A stretch of 64,000 bases of DNA from Hippopus hippopus. Lineage: Eukaryota > Mollusca > Bivalvia > Cardiida > Cardiidae. The notes beneath the pieces were generated by a model that was given only the letters and a program-made list of their open reading frames with translations, searched no databases and was not told where the DNA came from. Numbering within the stretch: position 1 is the first letter of the stretch; every line of letters begins with the position of its first letter. The stretch covers positions 2,542,001 to 2,606,000 of the forward strand of contig OX328113.1 in the NCBI GenBank assembly GCA_946811185.2. Direction: 5' to 3'. Shown here piece after piece: positions 1 through 9,579 of the stretch. The position numbers and the translations under genes are program-made.

Positions 1-21
1 GACGTCGCGTAGGAGATCACT

Positions 22-109
22 TTTGAAAACATTTTGGCAAAAAGAGAATTTAGTTGAAACAATTAACTGCTTGTTACAAGCAATTTCTCATTCTGCCACA
101 ATGTTTTCA
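22..109. repeat. Degenerate PAL-1 foldback element
   Basis: The flanks TTGAAAACATTTTGG and CCACAATGTTTTCA are near inverse complements, as in other PAL-1 copies. The central GGAGAAAATGCTGG hairpin has decayed. An 81-codon open frame across it is not a gene. Confidence 0.5.
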
Positions 110-211
110 TATTTATCCATAAATAGTTTAATCGATGTTGGATTTTCGTATTTTTACAACGATGTTTTAATTAAAATTTTGTCAAAGTCGCGTGTTGTGA
201 ACATTGTTTTA

Positions 212-417
212 CCCTTTGTGGACTCTTCCAATCTAAAAGGTGTTGCAGACTTCGAATTTGTAAATTAGTGGAAATGAGGCTCAGTTCTCAGATATTTTAG
301 AAATCATTGTGGGAAAAGGAGAAAATGCTGGTAACCAGCATTTTCTCCTTTTCCCACAATGTTTTCAAAAACTATCTTTTTCATGCTCGTTAAAAATAGG
401 GATATTGTGATAAAGTA
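212..417 (+). repeat. PAL-1 foldback element
   Basis: A near-perfect hairpin (305-360) has arms GTGGGAAAAGGAGAAAATGC and its complement around CTGGTAACCAG. The left side keeps a decayed version of the family's conserved left arm (CTTTGTGGACTC..., then GTTGCAGAC). The family consensus, inferred from copies in this window, is about 220 bp with ends close to TTAACCCTTTACCA. No coding capacity, so non-autonomous. Confidence 0.8.
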
Positions 418-420
418 TTT

Positions 421-949
421 AAAGTGTAATGAAGACGTCGTGTTACTATAGTCTATGGGACTTAGAAATATTTTCCATTTTTGTACTCATTTCAACCCAT
501 CGCCCCCTTGTCTCTTCGACCCCCTCCCGCCTTAAGCTCGAATTCCTACGCCATCCTTTTGAACTGCATTTAAATTGACGCCTGAATGCAATGAAGTCGA
601 CCTTTTTGCGGAGACGGAAAGTACAATCTACTGAAATGCAGACAGATTTTTAACTGATAAACCTGACTTTTTTTTTAATCTCATAGACCCGAATAATTAT
701 TGTTTCATGACTTTTATCTCAAAGACTGTCTAAAAATCAGGACAGTATAAATCAAAGATAAAAGTGCACGCTATGTGCAGTTTTATCTCAATCCATGCAA
801 TTCACTTTTTTTTTTCACTAAAGGCTCTTGAAAGGTTAAATTAGAACTTGTTTTTCTATAAAAAAAACAGATGTCTCCGCCCTTTTTGGTGTCAGAAGGA
901 TTGAAATGTGACCAAGGCAAGTTCTAACTGAAATAATGGTCATTTTTGT
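421..949. other. Unannotated AT-rich stretch
   Basis: I see no gene, exon or named repeat here. The stretch has several T-runs and no long open frame. Confidence 0.5.
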
Positions 950-1475
950 CTGACAGTTTTCGAGTTATAGAGCGGACAAAAAATTGTATGTAAAATGAGT
1001 ATGGAAAATAATCAAAGGGAAATAACTCGGAAAATATGTAAGCCAGAGTTATGGTTCTTGCGCATGACACTTGGTCTGATGAAGCTCTTCAAATGTGTGA
1101 AGTTTTATCAAAATATCTCAAAAGGTTTACGAGTAACAGAGCGGACACGATTTGTGACGGAAAATAATCAAAGGGGAATAACTCGAAAAATGTTCAAGCC
1201 AAAGTTATAGTTCTTGCGCATGACACTTGGTCTGATGGAGCTCTACAAATGTGTGAAGTTTTATCAAAATATCTCAAATGGTTTTCGAGTTATAGAGCGG
1301 ACACGATTTGTGGCGGAAAATATTCAAAGGGAAATAACTCGAGAAATATGCAAGCCAGAGTTATGGTTCTTGCGCATGACACTTGGTCTGATGGAGCTCT
1401 ACAAATGTGTGAAGTTTTATCAAAATATCTGGTAAGGTTTTCGAGCTATAGAGCGGACACGATTTGTGACGGACA
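950..1475 (+). repeat. 156-bp tandem repeat, about 3.3 units
   Basis: The block starting AAAATAATCAAAGGG recurs at 1005 and 1161, with the variant AAAATATTCAAAGGG at 1317, an exact 156-bp period. A further partial unit ends at 1475 and runs into GACAGACG microsatellite. 156 is divisible by three, so several frames stay open across units; these ORFs are by-products. The end at 1530-1557 carries a TGTCTCCC/GGGGAGACA palindrome. Confidence 0.85.
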
Positions 1476-1560
1476 GACGGACAGACGCACAGACAGACGG
1501 ACAGATGGACACACGGGGAAAAACAATATGTCTCCCGACCGTGACGGGGGGAGACATAAT
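1475..1560. repeat. GACAGACG microsatellite plus palindrome
   Basis: A degenerate GACGGACA/GACAGACG run is followed by a short inverted repeat (TGTCTCCC...GGGGAGACA). It directly continues the 156-bp tandem repeat, so the two may be parts of one mobile unit. Confidence 0.6.
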
Positions 1561-1671
1561 AAATATTGTGTAAATTTTGTTTTACAACGGATAAAACTCA
1601 AAATTATTTTCTAAAATACATCTGTTCTAAAATTCTTTCACATTACCACGTTGCCTTTTAGAGATTTTAAC

Positions 1672-1907
1672 GCCATTTATTTATTTATTTTTTAATTAAT
1701 TAATTTATTTATTTATCTATTTATTTATTTATTTATTTATTTATCTTTTCGTTTGTTTATTTGTTTGTTTATCTACTTATTTATTTTTATTCTTCTATTT
1801 ATTTTATTTTTTATTTATTTGATTAATAAACTATCTTATCTATTTTATTTTTATATATTTATCTTTTATTTATTTATTTATTTATTTATTTATCTATTCA
1901 TTTAAAT
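1672..1907. repeat. ATTT microsatellite
   Basis: About 235 bp of imperfect ATTT/TTTA repeats with TGTT and ATCT variants. Not coding. Confidence 0.9.
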
Positions 1908-2029
1908 TGCAAGTTGATACACTCCCAATTATCATTCACTGCCTTAAAAAAAATCACAAGTTCACCTGTCACATTACATTGTAACGGGCACGCCACCTAC
2001 CTCATTTAGCAACATCCTCGGGCGCCAAG

Positions 2030-2160
2030 AACTGCGCAAGTCACCGGAAGTATGTCACAATGATGGATGACCTTCGGCGTGAACATGGTCGGGGATCGAA
2101 CTTACAAGCTACGACACTGCAATCAATTGCCCTAACCCCCATAGGCCATCCTGGCGATAC
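2030..2160 (-). repeat. tRNA-like SINE head fragment
   Basis: GGGGATCGAACTT reads on the minus strand like an RNA polymerase III B box (GTTCGATCCCC), with tRNA-like sequence beyond it. I could not fold a complete tRNA. It resembles the heads of the SINEs elsewhere in the window. Confidence 0.35.
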
Positions 2161-2279
2161 AAGAGTTACAAGCTCACCCCCAGGGTTGGGCTGATGACGT
2201 CACTTGCCGCATTCGAACGGTCTTTGACATTACCACATGGGGCTCTATGTAAACAATCCAACATGGCCACAACCGTTGC

Positions 2280-2690
2280 CCAGCGTATCTTGGCGAGACC
2301 GTTCTGTGGCTCTTTTGCACAAAAAAGTTGACCAAAATCAGACTGCACTTTCTCCTTATCGTGCAGTCTGATCTTAGTCAACATTCTTTGATTCCAACGT
2401 CAGATTTATTTCAGATAAACTTAAAACCAGTCGAGATTTAAAACTTTGGATATTAGACACGGCAAGACCGTTCTGTGGCCCTTTACACAAAGAAAAGTTG
2501 ATCAAGATCAGACTGCACTTTCTACTTACAGTGCAGTCTGATCTTCGACAACTTTCTGACCAAGATCAGACTGCACTTTTACTTAACGTGCAGTCTGATC
2601 TTTGTCAACTTTCTTTGATTCAAACGATATATTTGTGTAGGATAAACTTAAAACAAATTTAAAATCAAAACTTTGGATATTATGAGAATG
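2280..2690 (+). repeat. Tandemly duplicated PAL-2 elements
   Basis: Three PAL-2 hairpins (ATCAGACTGCAC...GTGCAGTCTGAT) lie at about 2335-2375, 2508-2545 and 2562-2605. Flanks repeat too: GACCGTTCTGTGGC occurs at 2299 and 2467, and a block ending AAAACTTTGGATATTA occurs twice. This is a local duplication of a unit of about 180 bp with one extra hairpin. Confidence 0.75.
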
Positions 2691-2735
2691 TTTGTTTCTA
2701 TTTACTGCTTAACTGATCTCAGCACTTCAAAACAT

Positions 2736-2945
2736 TACTCTTTGCTAAACGGCAATATTTTTGACTCGTCCAAATTCAAAGGATTTGGCTTATGTAGTGG
2801 AATTTGTTTTTGAAAGGGTAGAAAACATAGTGGGAAAAGGAGAAAATGCTGGTTACCAGCATTTTCTCCTTTTCCCATTATGTTTTTAAAAGACTTCTTT
2901 GTAAGGGTTGTTAAGACGCGGGATTGTGTGGGAAAGGGGCTAAGA
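2736..2945 (+). repeat. PAL-1 foldback element
   Basis: Near full-length copy. Left end CTTTGCTAAACGGCAAT, hairpin at 2826-2886, right end GGGATTGTGTGGGAAAGG. The hairpin centre is CTGGTTACCAG. Confidence 0.8.
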
Positions 2946-3054
2946 ATAAGGATTGTACAAAATGTCACGTGACAGGCTCGAGAAACATTATGTTATATGA
3001 CTTCAGTAGCAAACACCAATCGAAATAGTTGTCTTCGCTTATTGTTTCACCTTT

Positions 3055-3206
3055 GTAATAACCAGCATTTTCTCCTTTTCTCACGATTTTTTCAACCCTT
3101 TCTAAGAAAAATTCCATAATTTGAGCCAGAACGAATTTGTCGGCTGCAAAATGCTTTCGATGTGGACCAGTCTAAATTTTTCAATAGTCTGATACAGGGT
3201 TAAAAA
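3055..3206 (-). repeat. Half PAL-1 element
   Basis: One hairpin arm (ACCAGCATTTTCTCCTTTTC) is followed by the conserved outer segment, with TTTGTCGGCTGC, to a GGGTTAAA end. The other half is missing. Confidence 0.65.
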
Positions 3207-3215
3207 TATAATGTA

Positions 3216-3480
3216 TGTGAAATGGGGGTTTAATGCAGGTTTTATGTATCTGCATAAAGTATCGACCCAGGTCAGCCTGCGCAGGTCACGCAGACTTGGG
3301 TCTGTACTTTTTGCTATTGGTAATTTATTTTCTGATAGTCAAAGGACCACTCTACCTCATGATTCAGTCGATTGTTTAACAAAATCGATGTAATGGATCC
3401 ATGATTATGTGATGCCTTGCGTGGTATCATGCACCACGGAGATGCATTAAACGCCCTTTTTGCCAGAGCGTGGCTCGTGT
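3216..3480 (+). repeat. PAL-3 foldback element
   Basis: Diverged copy of the family with GAGCCATGCTCTG-like ends and a GTCAGCCTGCGCAG hairpin. The 3' end is well preserved, with ATGGATCCAT and a GCCAGAGCGTGGCTC terminus. Confidence 0.75.
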
Positions 3481-3715
3481 TTTTTTCAAAAGAGACGGTG
3501 GTAACAGAAACAAGAAGGCCTTTATTTAAATCCGTGATCTCTAGATCTTCAGATCAAAGCGATAACTCCCTACCATCCCGCACGTGCGTTTGACACGCTC
3601 AAAATATTTTCTTTTTTTTACAGTTACAAGAAAAAGAATACAACAGAGTTTTGAAAAAAAAAGATAGACTGTGGAAAAGTACTGGAATATAAATAAATAT
3701 TGAAAATCTTTTGTG

Positions 3716-3895
3716 GTTTAACGCTATGCCGGGTAATCTGAGAAAAAAAAAGCTTTTAAAAACATTGTGGGAAAAGGAGAAAATGCTGGTAACCAGCATT
3801 TTCTCCTTTTCCCACAACGTTTTCTAATCTTTCGATGGCAAAAATCATGATTTAAGAAACATTAGAAATGTCGTTTGCAAGTGCTTTCAATGGGA
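3716..3895 (-). repeat. PAL-1 foldback element
   Basis: Perfect hairpin around CTGGTAACCAG (3767-3818). The right part carries the conserved TGTCGTTTGCAAGTGC segment, so orientation is inverted relative to the 2736 copy. The ends are worn. Confidence 0.75.
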
Positions 3896-3902
3896 GAAAA
3901 AA

Positions 3903-4270
3903 GTGCAATTCAAATTATCTCCCTTGTTAGATAAAAACCAAGGTAACCAAATTGCAACTAGGTCCTTTTATTTGGTTTCCTTTGTTTTTATCCTTGCTTT
4001 TCTAAGAGATGATGCGATTATTATAATTTGACTTATGATGTGTATGTAAGGTCTTCATAAAGTTTTCCAATCGAATTTCACACACTATTACCCTTGAAAT
4101 GCAACAAATAGATCAATTTTGTGGTTTGATAAATTTTGAAGGAGATATTTAAAGCTGAACATACCTAAATAGTGCAAAGAATATCAAGGATAAAAACCAA
4201 GTAATACCCTGTTCAGGACCTAGTTAGTAGTGGAGAACTATCAAGGGAAGTAACTGTCTTTTGTCTCCCA
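3903..4270 (+). repeat. Dispersed repeat R6, copy 1
   Basis: Shares a diverged 370-bp sequence with 20266-20640. Landmarks in order are GGTCCTTTTA, TTTATCCTTG, a GATGTTGCGAT-like block, GTAAGGTC, AAGGATAAAA-CCAAGTAAT and TCAAGGGAA. No coding capacity. Confidence 0.65.
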
Positions 4271-4275
4271 AGGGA

Positions 4276-4675
4276 GGGGTCAGTAATTTTATCGCCTGGT
4301 AAAAAGTTCATACGAAGAGAAATAATGAAAACTAACCATACCAGAAATTGCCTCCTTTTTCCTCATTGTTTTGCATAATTGTTATATAAAAAAGTGACAT
4401 TGTCAGTTGGACATATTTTTCAATGGCTGATGTTAACCTATTCACCGTTGGAAAACGAGCACTAGCTGCTAAAATTGGTATGTGTGAAAATACATGTAAA
4501 TGGTGTGGCAATGGATTATGGGTAACGCACAACAAAATAATATAAATTAGCAGTTAGTACATACAAAAGATCTTTCCCTATCATATCCATTTACAAAGAT
4601 TTGAAAAATTATCGATTAAGGGTAGCACCCCATCTATACTACTGTACCTAAAGATCCTGTCGACTCTTAGAATAA
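4276..4675. other. Intronic/upstream stretch, nothing recognised
   Basis: No exon with GATA N-terminal-type sequence is visible. The short open frames here lack homology I recognise. Confidence 0.4.
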
Positions 4676-4776
4676 ATTTATTTTATGGATCCACTGTCAT
4701 GTGATAAATTGCTTGGTATAATATATGACGGAGAAGCATTAAGATCCCATTTGCCAGAGCATGGGCCGGCTCGTTT
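4676..4776 (+). repeat. 3' half of a PAL-3 element
   Basis: Keeps the ATGGATCCA, GCTTGGTATAAT and GCCAGAGCATGG segments of PAL-3. The hairpin half is gone. It ends 35 bp before the N-finger exon, so it borders the branch-point region of that acceptor. Confidence 0.7.
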
Positions 4777-4789
4777 AATATTAAATTAA

Positions 4790-5044
<255 letters not shown>

Positions 5045-5912
5045 TGAAAAAAAAAAAAATTAAATTATCATATGTGATGCACTTAAAGGTTTAAAAGAAG
5101 AACATAAATTATTTTGTGTTGACTTCACGGAAATCATCGATTGCCAACCGAGTGACATCATGTGATCTTCTCTTTCATGATTTCAAGTCAAGTTTTTATG
5201 AGCCTTTCAAAACTTTAGAAGCTCATAAAAGTTAACTAGAAATTAAGAATTTCGAAACAAAGACCTCAGTTGTTTTTTCATGCATTTCTTTTTCTTTATT
5301 TTGCTTTACTAGAATTCATTTTACATACTCACCCCCACTTTACGGAAACGACCGACTTGTACCGACTGACATCACGTGCTCATACCGCCAAAGCATTGCC
5401 CCCTCTCATCTCCATATTAGTTTTTAAAGAACTTGAAGCAAACAAACTTTCAGTGAAAATAATTCATTTATTTTTTTCCCAAAAGCAATTATCAGATTTT
5501 GATAAGACCGTTTTTTCTGAGCGAATAAGGAAACGAAATTCCTTAAAAGGTTTTTGAGCGCATTTTGTTATACGAATTACTGATGTTAATCATTTTAAGA
5601 TATATGTTCAAATCGTTCTATTTTTTTCATTTATTTAAAAAGATATCTTCTTTGTTACTTGCTTAGCTTTTTTGCTTTTTTTGGCTTACTTTCATTTTTT
5701 TCATTTATATTTTTATTTTCTTTCATGAAAGTACGACATTCATTTCAATTTAACTGGAAGTATTTAAAAAAGAAAAAAAAAAAAAAAAACCGAAGGGAAA
5801 AAGGAAATTTAAAGAAATTGATTAATAAACTATTTTTTAACTACTGAGTTTATGTTATTTTTCCAATTTGTTAGAAAAATACTTCTAATTGTCATTTTTA
5901 CCTATATTTTAG

Positions 5913-6026
5913 GGTGATTTTGGCGAGATGATACCCTATCAAACAGACCCTTATTCTGCGCATGCGCAGTCCTTTAATGCTTGGCGGGACATGAACACGG
6001 GATTCCTCGGCGGTCCAAGGTCAAAA
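5913..6026 (+). CDS. GATA456: Candidate 38-codon cassette exon between the two GATA fingers
   Basis: A 114-nt open stretch lies between a good acceptor (TACCTATATTTTAG) and a donor (AAA|GTATGTGAGT). It starts and ends in phase 0, matching the flanking finger exons, so inclusion would insert 38 residues into the inter-finger linker without a frameshift. The peptide runs from GDFGEMIPYQTDPYSAHAQS to GFLGGPRSK and is rich in aromatic, polar and Gly residues; no zinc-binding pattern. Chance alone leaves a 38-codon stretch open fairly often, but paired consensus sites in matching phase on both sides are less likely. A PAL-2 element begins about 12 nt past the donor. Not known to me from vertebrate GATA4/5/6. 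It could be an alternative exon, a constitutive lineage-specific one, or a pseudo-exon. Confidence 0.5.
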
Positions 6027-6037
6027 GTATGTGAGTT

Positions 6038-6243
6038 AACACTTATCCTGCTAAATAACTTAAATGAAACTTTCAAGCCGATAGGGAAAACCCACATATT
6101 GCTGTTTGAATGGTATCTTCGGAGGAAAGATGACTCCTTATCGGACAGTGTAGATCCAAGATCAGACTGCACGTTCCGTGCAGTCTGATCTTGATCTACG
6201 TTGTCTGCAAAAGGTCTTTTGAGTCGTGCTTAGGAGATTAAGA
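6038..6243 (+). repeat. PAL-2 foldback element
   Basis: Complete copy. Left end CTTATCCTGCTAAATAACTT, a hairpin (about 6148-6204) of GATCCAAGATCAGACTGCAC and its complement, and right end GTGCTTAGGAGATTAAGAGTTAA. Lies just inside the large intron. Confidence 0.8.
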
Positions 6244-6379
6244 GTTAAGACTAGTTGTAGAGTGTTTCAGTATCATCGTCTTTTCTCACACTGTTTTCAA
6301 AAGCTTTCGACTACAATTAAATGCAAAAGAAGCAATTATACGTTAGAAGAAGTTATATTAAAAAAGATGGAATAAATTC

Positions 6380-6414
<35 letters not shown>

Positions 6415-6812
6415 ATCTATCTATCTCGCTGTCCCTCCCTCCTCCTTCCCTCTCTCGCTGTTTCTCTCTTTCTCTCTCTCTCTATCTCGCTATCCTTCCC
6501 TCCTCCCCTTTCTCTCTCTGCCTCTCCATTCCTCCTCCCCTTCCTCTCTCTTCCTCTCTCTCTGTCTCTGACTCTCTCTATCTGTCTCCTTCTCTATCTG
6601 CCTGTCTGCCCCTCTCTCTTTCTCCATCTCTCCTCCTTCTCTCTTTCTCTTTATTTCCCCTTTTTCTCTCTCTCTCTCTTTATTTCACCTTTCTCTCTCT
6701 CTCTCTCTCTTTCTCTCCCTCCCTCTCTCTCTCCTCCTTCTCTCTCTCCCTCTCTCTCTCTCTCTCTTTTCTTTCTTTCTTTCTTTCTCTTTCTCCCTCT
6801 CTCTTTTCAACG
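6380..6812. repeat. CT-rich microsatellite
   Basis: CTGT repeats pass into CTCT, CTAT and CTTT repeats over 430 bp. The 164-codon Ser/Leu-rich open frame across it is an artefact. Confidence 0.95.
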
Positions 6813-6894
6813 TAAAAAATCCCCCGACTTCAATTCATAAGCCAAACTTTCCTAAAAAGTTACAAGTTTCAATCTATTTCAAGACTTTTCTGGT

Positions 6895-7060
6895 GAAGCT
6901 TATCTCTCTACTGATAAGCCCAACCGATGGCACGGTTATGAGTTTATAAGAGGCGAGGTTTCCTTATCTCGATATTCTATCCAAAAATCTTGATTTCAAA
7001 ATATTTGACTGATACACACTCGGTTATTCCTTATCAGAGGGATGTAGAGGCTTATCAGTT
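6895..7060. promoter_or_regulatory. Intronic cluster of five GATA-type sites
   Basis: TTATCT at 6900-6905, TGATAAG at 6912-6918, TTATCT at 6964-6969, TTATCA at 7031-7036 and CTTATCAG at 7051-7058, all within 160 bp. The first two form an inverted pair (GCTTATCT...TGATAAGC). GATA factors commonly autoregulate, so an intronic enhancer is a reasonable inference. The surrounding sequence is not one of the window's repeat families. Confidence 0.45.
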
Positions 7061-7112
7061 ATGTGCTGTCTGTTGCCTTCACCATATTTCCTTCTTTTAT
7101 GACTATTAGCTT

Positions 7113-7332
7113 AACTGTTAACCACACAACAAAATTTTAGACAGATCCAAATTGAAGCATTTCCAAGGGACATTGTAAATGTAGCAAAAGTTATGGGACT
7201 TGTCTGTAAAAGAAAACATTTAGGGAAAAGAAGAAAATGCTAGTTACCAGCATTTCCTCCTTTTCCCACAATGTTTTCAAAAGGCTTCTTCGCTAGGATT
7301 GTGAAAACTCGGGACTGTGTGTTAAACAGTAA
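7113..7332 (+). repeat. PAL-1 foldback element
   Basis: Full length. Left end GTTAACCACACAACAAAATT, hairpin at about 7207-7272 with a diverged arm, right end CTCGGGACTGTGTGTTAAAC. Abuts a second copy in the opposite orientation. Confidence 0.8.
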
Positions 7333-7562
7333 ACCCCTTACCGCACAATCCCGAAATTTTTACGATCCGGAGGAAGAATGCTTTTGAAAACATAGTGGGA
7401 AAAGGAGAAAATGCTGGTAACCAGCATTTTCTCCTTTTCTCACAATGTTTTCTACCATACCAAAGAGAAATTCCAAGTTTTTAGCCAAATATAAACTGTC
7501 GTCTGCAAACGCTTTTAATTTGGACAAGTCTACATTTTTTGTCGAGTGGTAAAAAGTAAATA
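7331..7562 (-). repeat. PAL-1 foldback element, inverted neighbour
   Basis: Full length in reverse. Left end CCCCTTACCGCACAATCCCG, hairpin at about 7390-7450, right side CTGCAAACGCTTTTAATTTG. Together with the preceding copy it forms a large inverted pair. Confidence 0.8.
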
Positions 7563-7584
7563 TTTTACTGCCCGTCATTACAAA

Positions 7585-8060
7585 CCATACTTATTAGATA
7601 CCTTTCTGACTCTAAATCTCGAACAATGTCTTAATTACAAAGTAACACATTTTCTGATTGGCTAATCCAAATGAGCGACGCTCTGGCAAAAGGGGTGATT
7701 AATGCATGTCTTTGATGAATCAAACCAAGCAAGTAATCATATAATTATGGATCTATAAAATCCATTTTCTGTAACAACCAACTGAATCATGAAGTGAAAT
7801 GGCCCTTTGACATGCAAAAAATTGACCAGCAGCAAAAAGTTTCGACCTAGGTCAGCCTGCGCGGACTGCGCAGGCTGACCTGGGTCGGTACTTTTTGCAA
7901 ATGCATTGAATTTCTTTTCACAAAACATAGCTTAATTGTTTCACCCAATCAGAAATTTTGTTACTTTCTAAACGTAGAATAGGACTTAAAATGCACTTGG
8001 GAATGGTTGTTGAACACCTGCTCAGGTATTTTCCTGACCGTGCAATACCAACAGGGAAAA
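7585..8060. repeat. R7 foldback split by a PAL-3 insertion
   Basis: R7 has arms built on TTCTGATTGGCTAA and its complement. The left arm lies at 7585-7665 and the right arm (CACCCAATCAGAAATTTTGT) at 7940-8060. A PAL-3 element sits between them, so PAL-3 inserted into an older R7 copy. Confidence 0.65.
7672..7932 (-). repeat. PAL-3 foldback element
   Basis: Nearly complete reverse copy. The hairpin CTAGGTCAGCCTGCGCGGAC and its complement are at about 7848-7892. It begins GCTCTGGCAAAAGG and ends CTTTTCACAAAACATAG. Confidence 0.85.
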
Positions 8061-8188
8061 TTTTGTATTCTTCCACAATAAGAGAATCTACAATCTACTT
8101 ATAGAATAGTCTCTTAAAGAGCAGGAAATATTGTACAATGTCGTCGACAGCTTTCTTCCATTAGTCGTTAAAGCTATATATGCTTCAA

Positions 8189-8557
8189 GTAACAATAAAG
8201 CCCAAAAGTAAACAAAGTGGTTGTTTAAATGTATTTAAATTTATATCATACCATTTAAAAACATGGAAATTATTGTAAAGATGACAATCTGTCATTGTAC
8301 GGTTTGTCCAAGTGCTAGTCGCTGACAGAGAAATTAATTTCAAAACTAGGTTAAAACCTGCCAGGTCGCTGTGTCTTTTGTTTACTTTTTGCCTGATTTT
8401 AAAATTCTTGTTTCTGCCAGTGACTAACACATGGCCCGACCACACAATAACAGACTGTCATCTTCACAATATTTTCCAAACTTTTAAATGGTATGATTTA
8501 AATCTAAACGTATTATGATACCTGCTTTCATATTTTGGCCTCTACTAGGCCTTTGAT
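8189..8557. repeat. FB-5 long imperfect foldback element
   Basis: Two arms of about 150 bp are inverse complements. ATCATACCATTTAAAAACAT on the left matches AAATGGTATGAT on the right, and GACAATCTGTCATTGT matches AACAGACTGTCATC. The centre holds AACCTGCCAGGTCGCTGTG. Related copies are at 11932, 19660 and 22961. Confidence 0.7.
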
Positions 8558-8782
8558 TGAGTTTGAATTCAGGAAAATGACTATCACTGTAAGAAATAAT
8601 ACTTATGAAAGTATGTCAATGAAAGATATAAATTTGGATCCACAATCCGAAAGCACAAAAAATTCAAAGAAAAATAATAGATACTCTAAAAAGCTTCTTT
8701 TTCTTTATTAAAATATTATATTAATTAGTATTATTTTCTCATGGAAACTCCGCCTCCTAGTGAAAACTTAATACAATATATA

Positions 8783-9040
8783 TGAGCCATGCTGTGGCAG
8801 AAGGGGACTTAATGCATCTCTGTGATACATTATACCAAGCAAGTCAATGATTATGGACCGATAAAAGCCATTTTGTCTAACAATCAACTGAATCATGAGG
8901 TAGACTGCACCTTTGACATGTAGAAAATTGACCAATGGCAAAAAGGATCGACTCATGTCAGCTTGCACGGACTGCGCAGGCTGACATCGGTCGATATTTT
9001 TTGCAGATGCATTAAGCCCCCTTTTCACAGAGCATGGTTT
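8783..9040 (-). repeat. PAL-3 foldback element
   Basis: Complete reverse copy from GAGCCATGCTGTGGC to CACAGAGCATGG. Forms a duplicated block with the 9180 copy (see findings). Confidence 0.85.
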
Positions 9041-9054
9041 ATATTATATGAGGC

Positions 9055-9178
9055 AAAAGTATATTTCCATTTTGTGTATCCGTATTTATGACAAAATTAT
9101 CAATAAATACGAGAAAATTGAACAAAGTTTCTAGAGTGAAAGTGCATAAGAGCGAAGCGATATGGATACAAAAAAAGA
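9055..9178. repeat. Duplicated flank, unit 1
   Basis: Shared with 9455-9575. TATTTATGACAAAATTATCA occurs at 9087 and 9485, and AAGAGCGAAGCGATATG in unit 1 matches AAGAGCGATGCGATATG in unit 2. Confidence 0.75.
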
Positions 9179-9179
9179 T

Positions 9180-9446
9180 GAGCCATGCTCTGTGAAAAGG
9201 GGGCTTAATGCATCTGCGAAAAGTTTCTACCCAGGTCAGCCTGTGCAATCCGCACAGGCTGACCTAGGTCGAATCTTTTTGCTATTGGTCAATTTTCTGC
9301 ATATTAAAGGACCAGTGTATCTCATGATTCAGTCGTTATAAGACAAAATGGAATTTTATGGATCCATATATAATAATGTGATGACTTGCTTGGTATCATG
9401 CATCACCGAGATGCATCAAACCCCCCTTTTGCCAGAGCATGGCTCA
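9180..9446 (+). repeat. PAL-3 foldback element, intact
   Basis: One of the best copies: 267 bp from GAGCCATGCTCTGTG to CCAGAGCATGGCTCA. The hairpin has the variant arms CCTGTGC and GCACAGG, changed together relative to most copies. Confidence 0.9.
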
Positions 9447-9454
9447 AAATATAA

Positions 9455-9575
9455 GCTATTTGTAATTCCATTTTGCCAATCCATATTTATGACAAAATTA
9501 TCAATGAATAGATTGCACAAGGATACAAGAATGAACGTGCACAAGAGCGATGCGATATGAATACAAAAAATATAG
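9455..9575. repeat. Duplicated flank, unit 2
   Basis: Second copy of 9055-9178, about 82 percent alike by eye. Confidence 0.7.
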
Positions 9576-9579
9576 ATTG

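Noticed and set aside
995..1614. ORFs of 71-121 codons
   Set aside because: Arise from the 156-bp (52-codon) tandem repeat.
6321..6815. 164-codon Ser/Leu-rich ORF
   Set aside because: Lies in a CT microsatellite.
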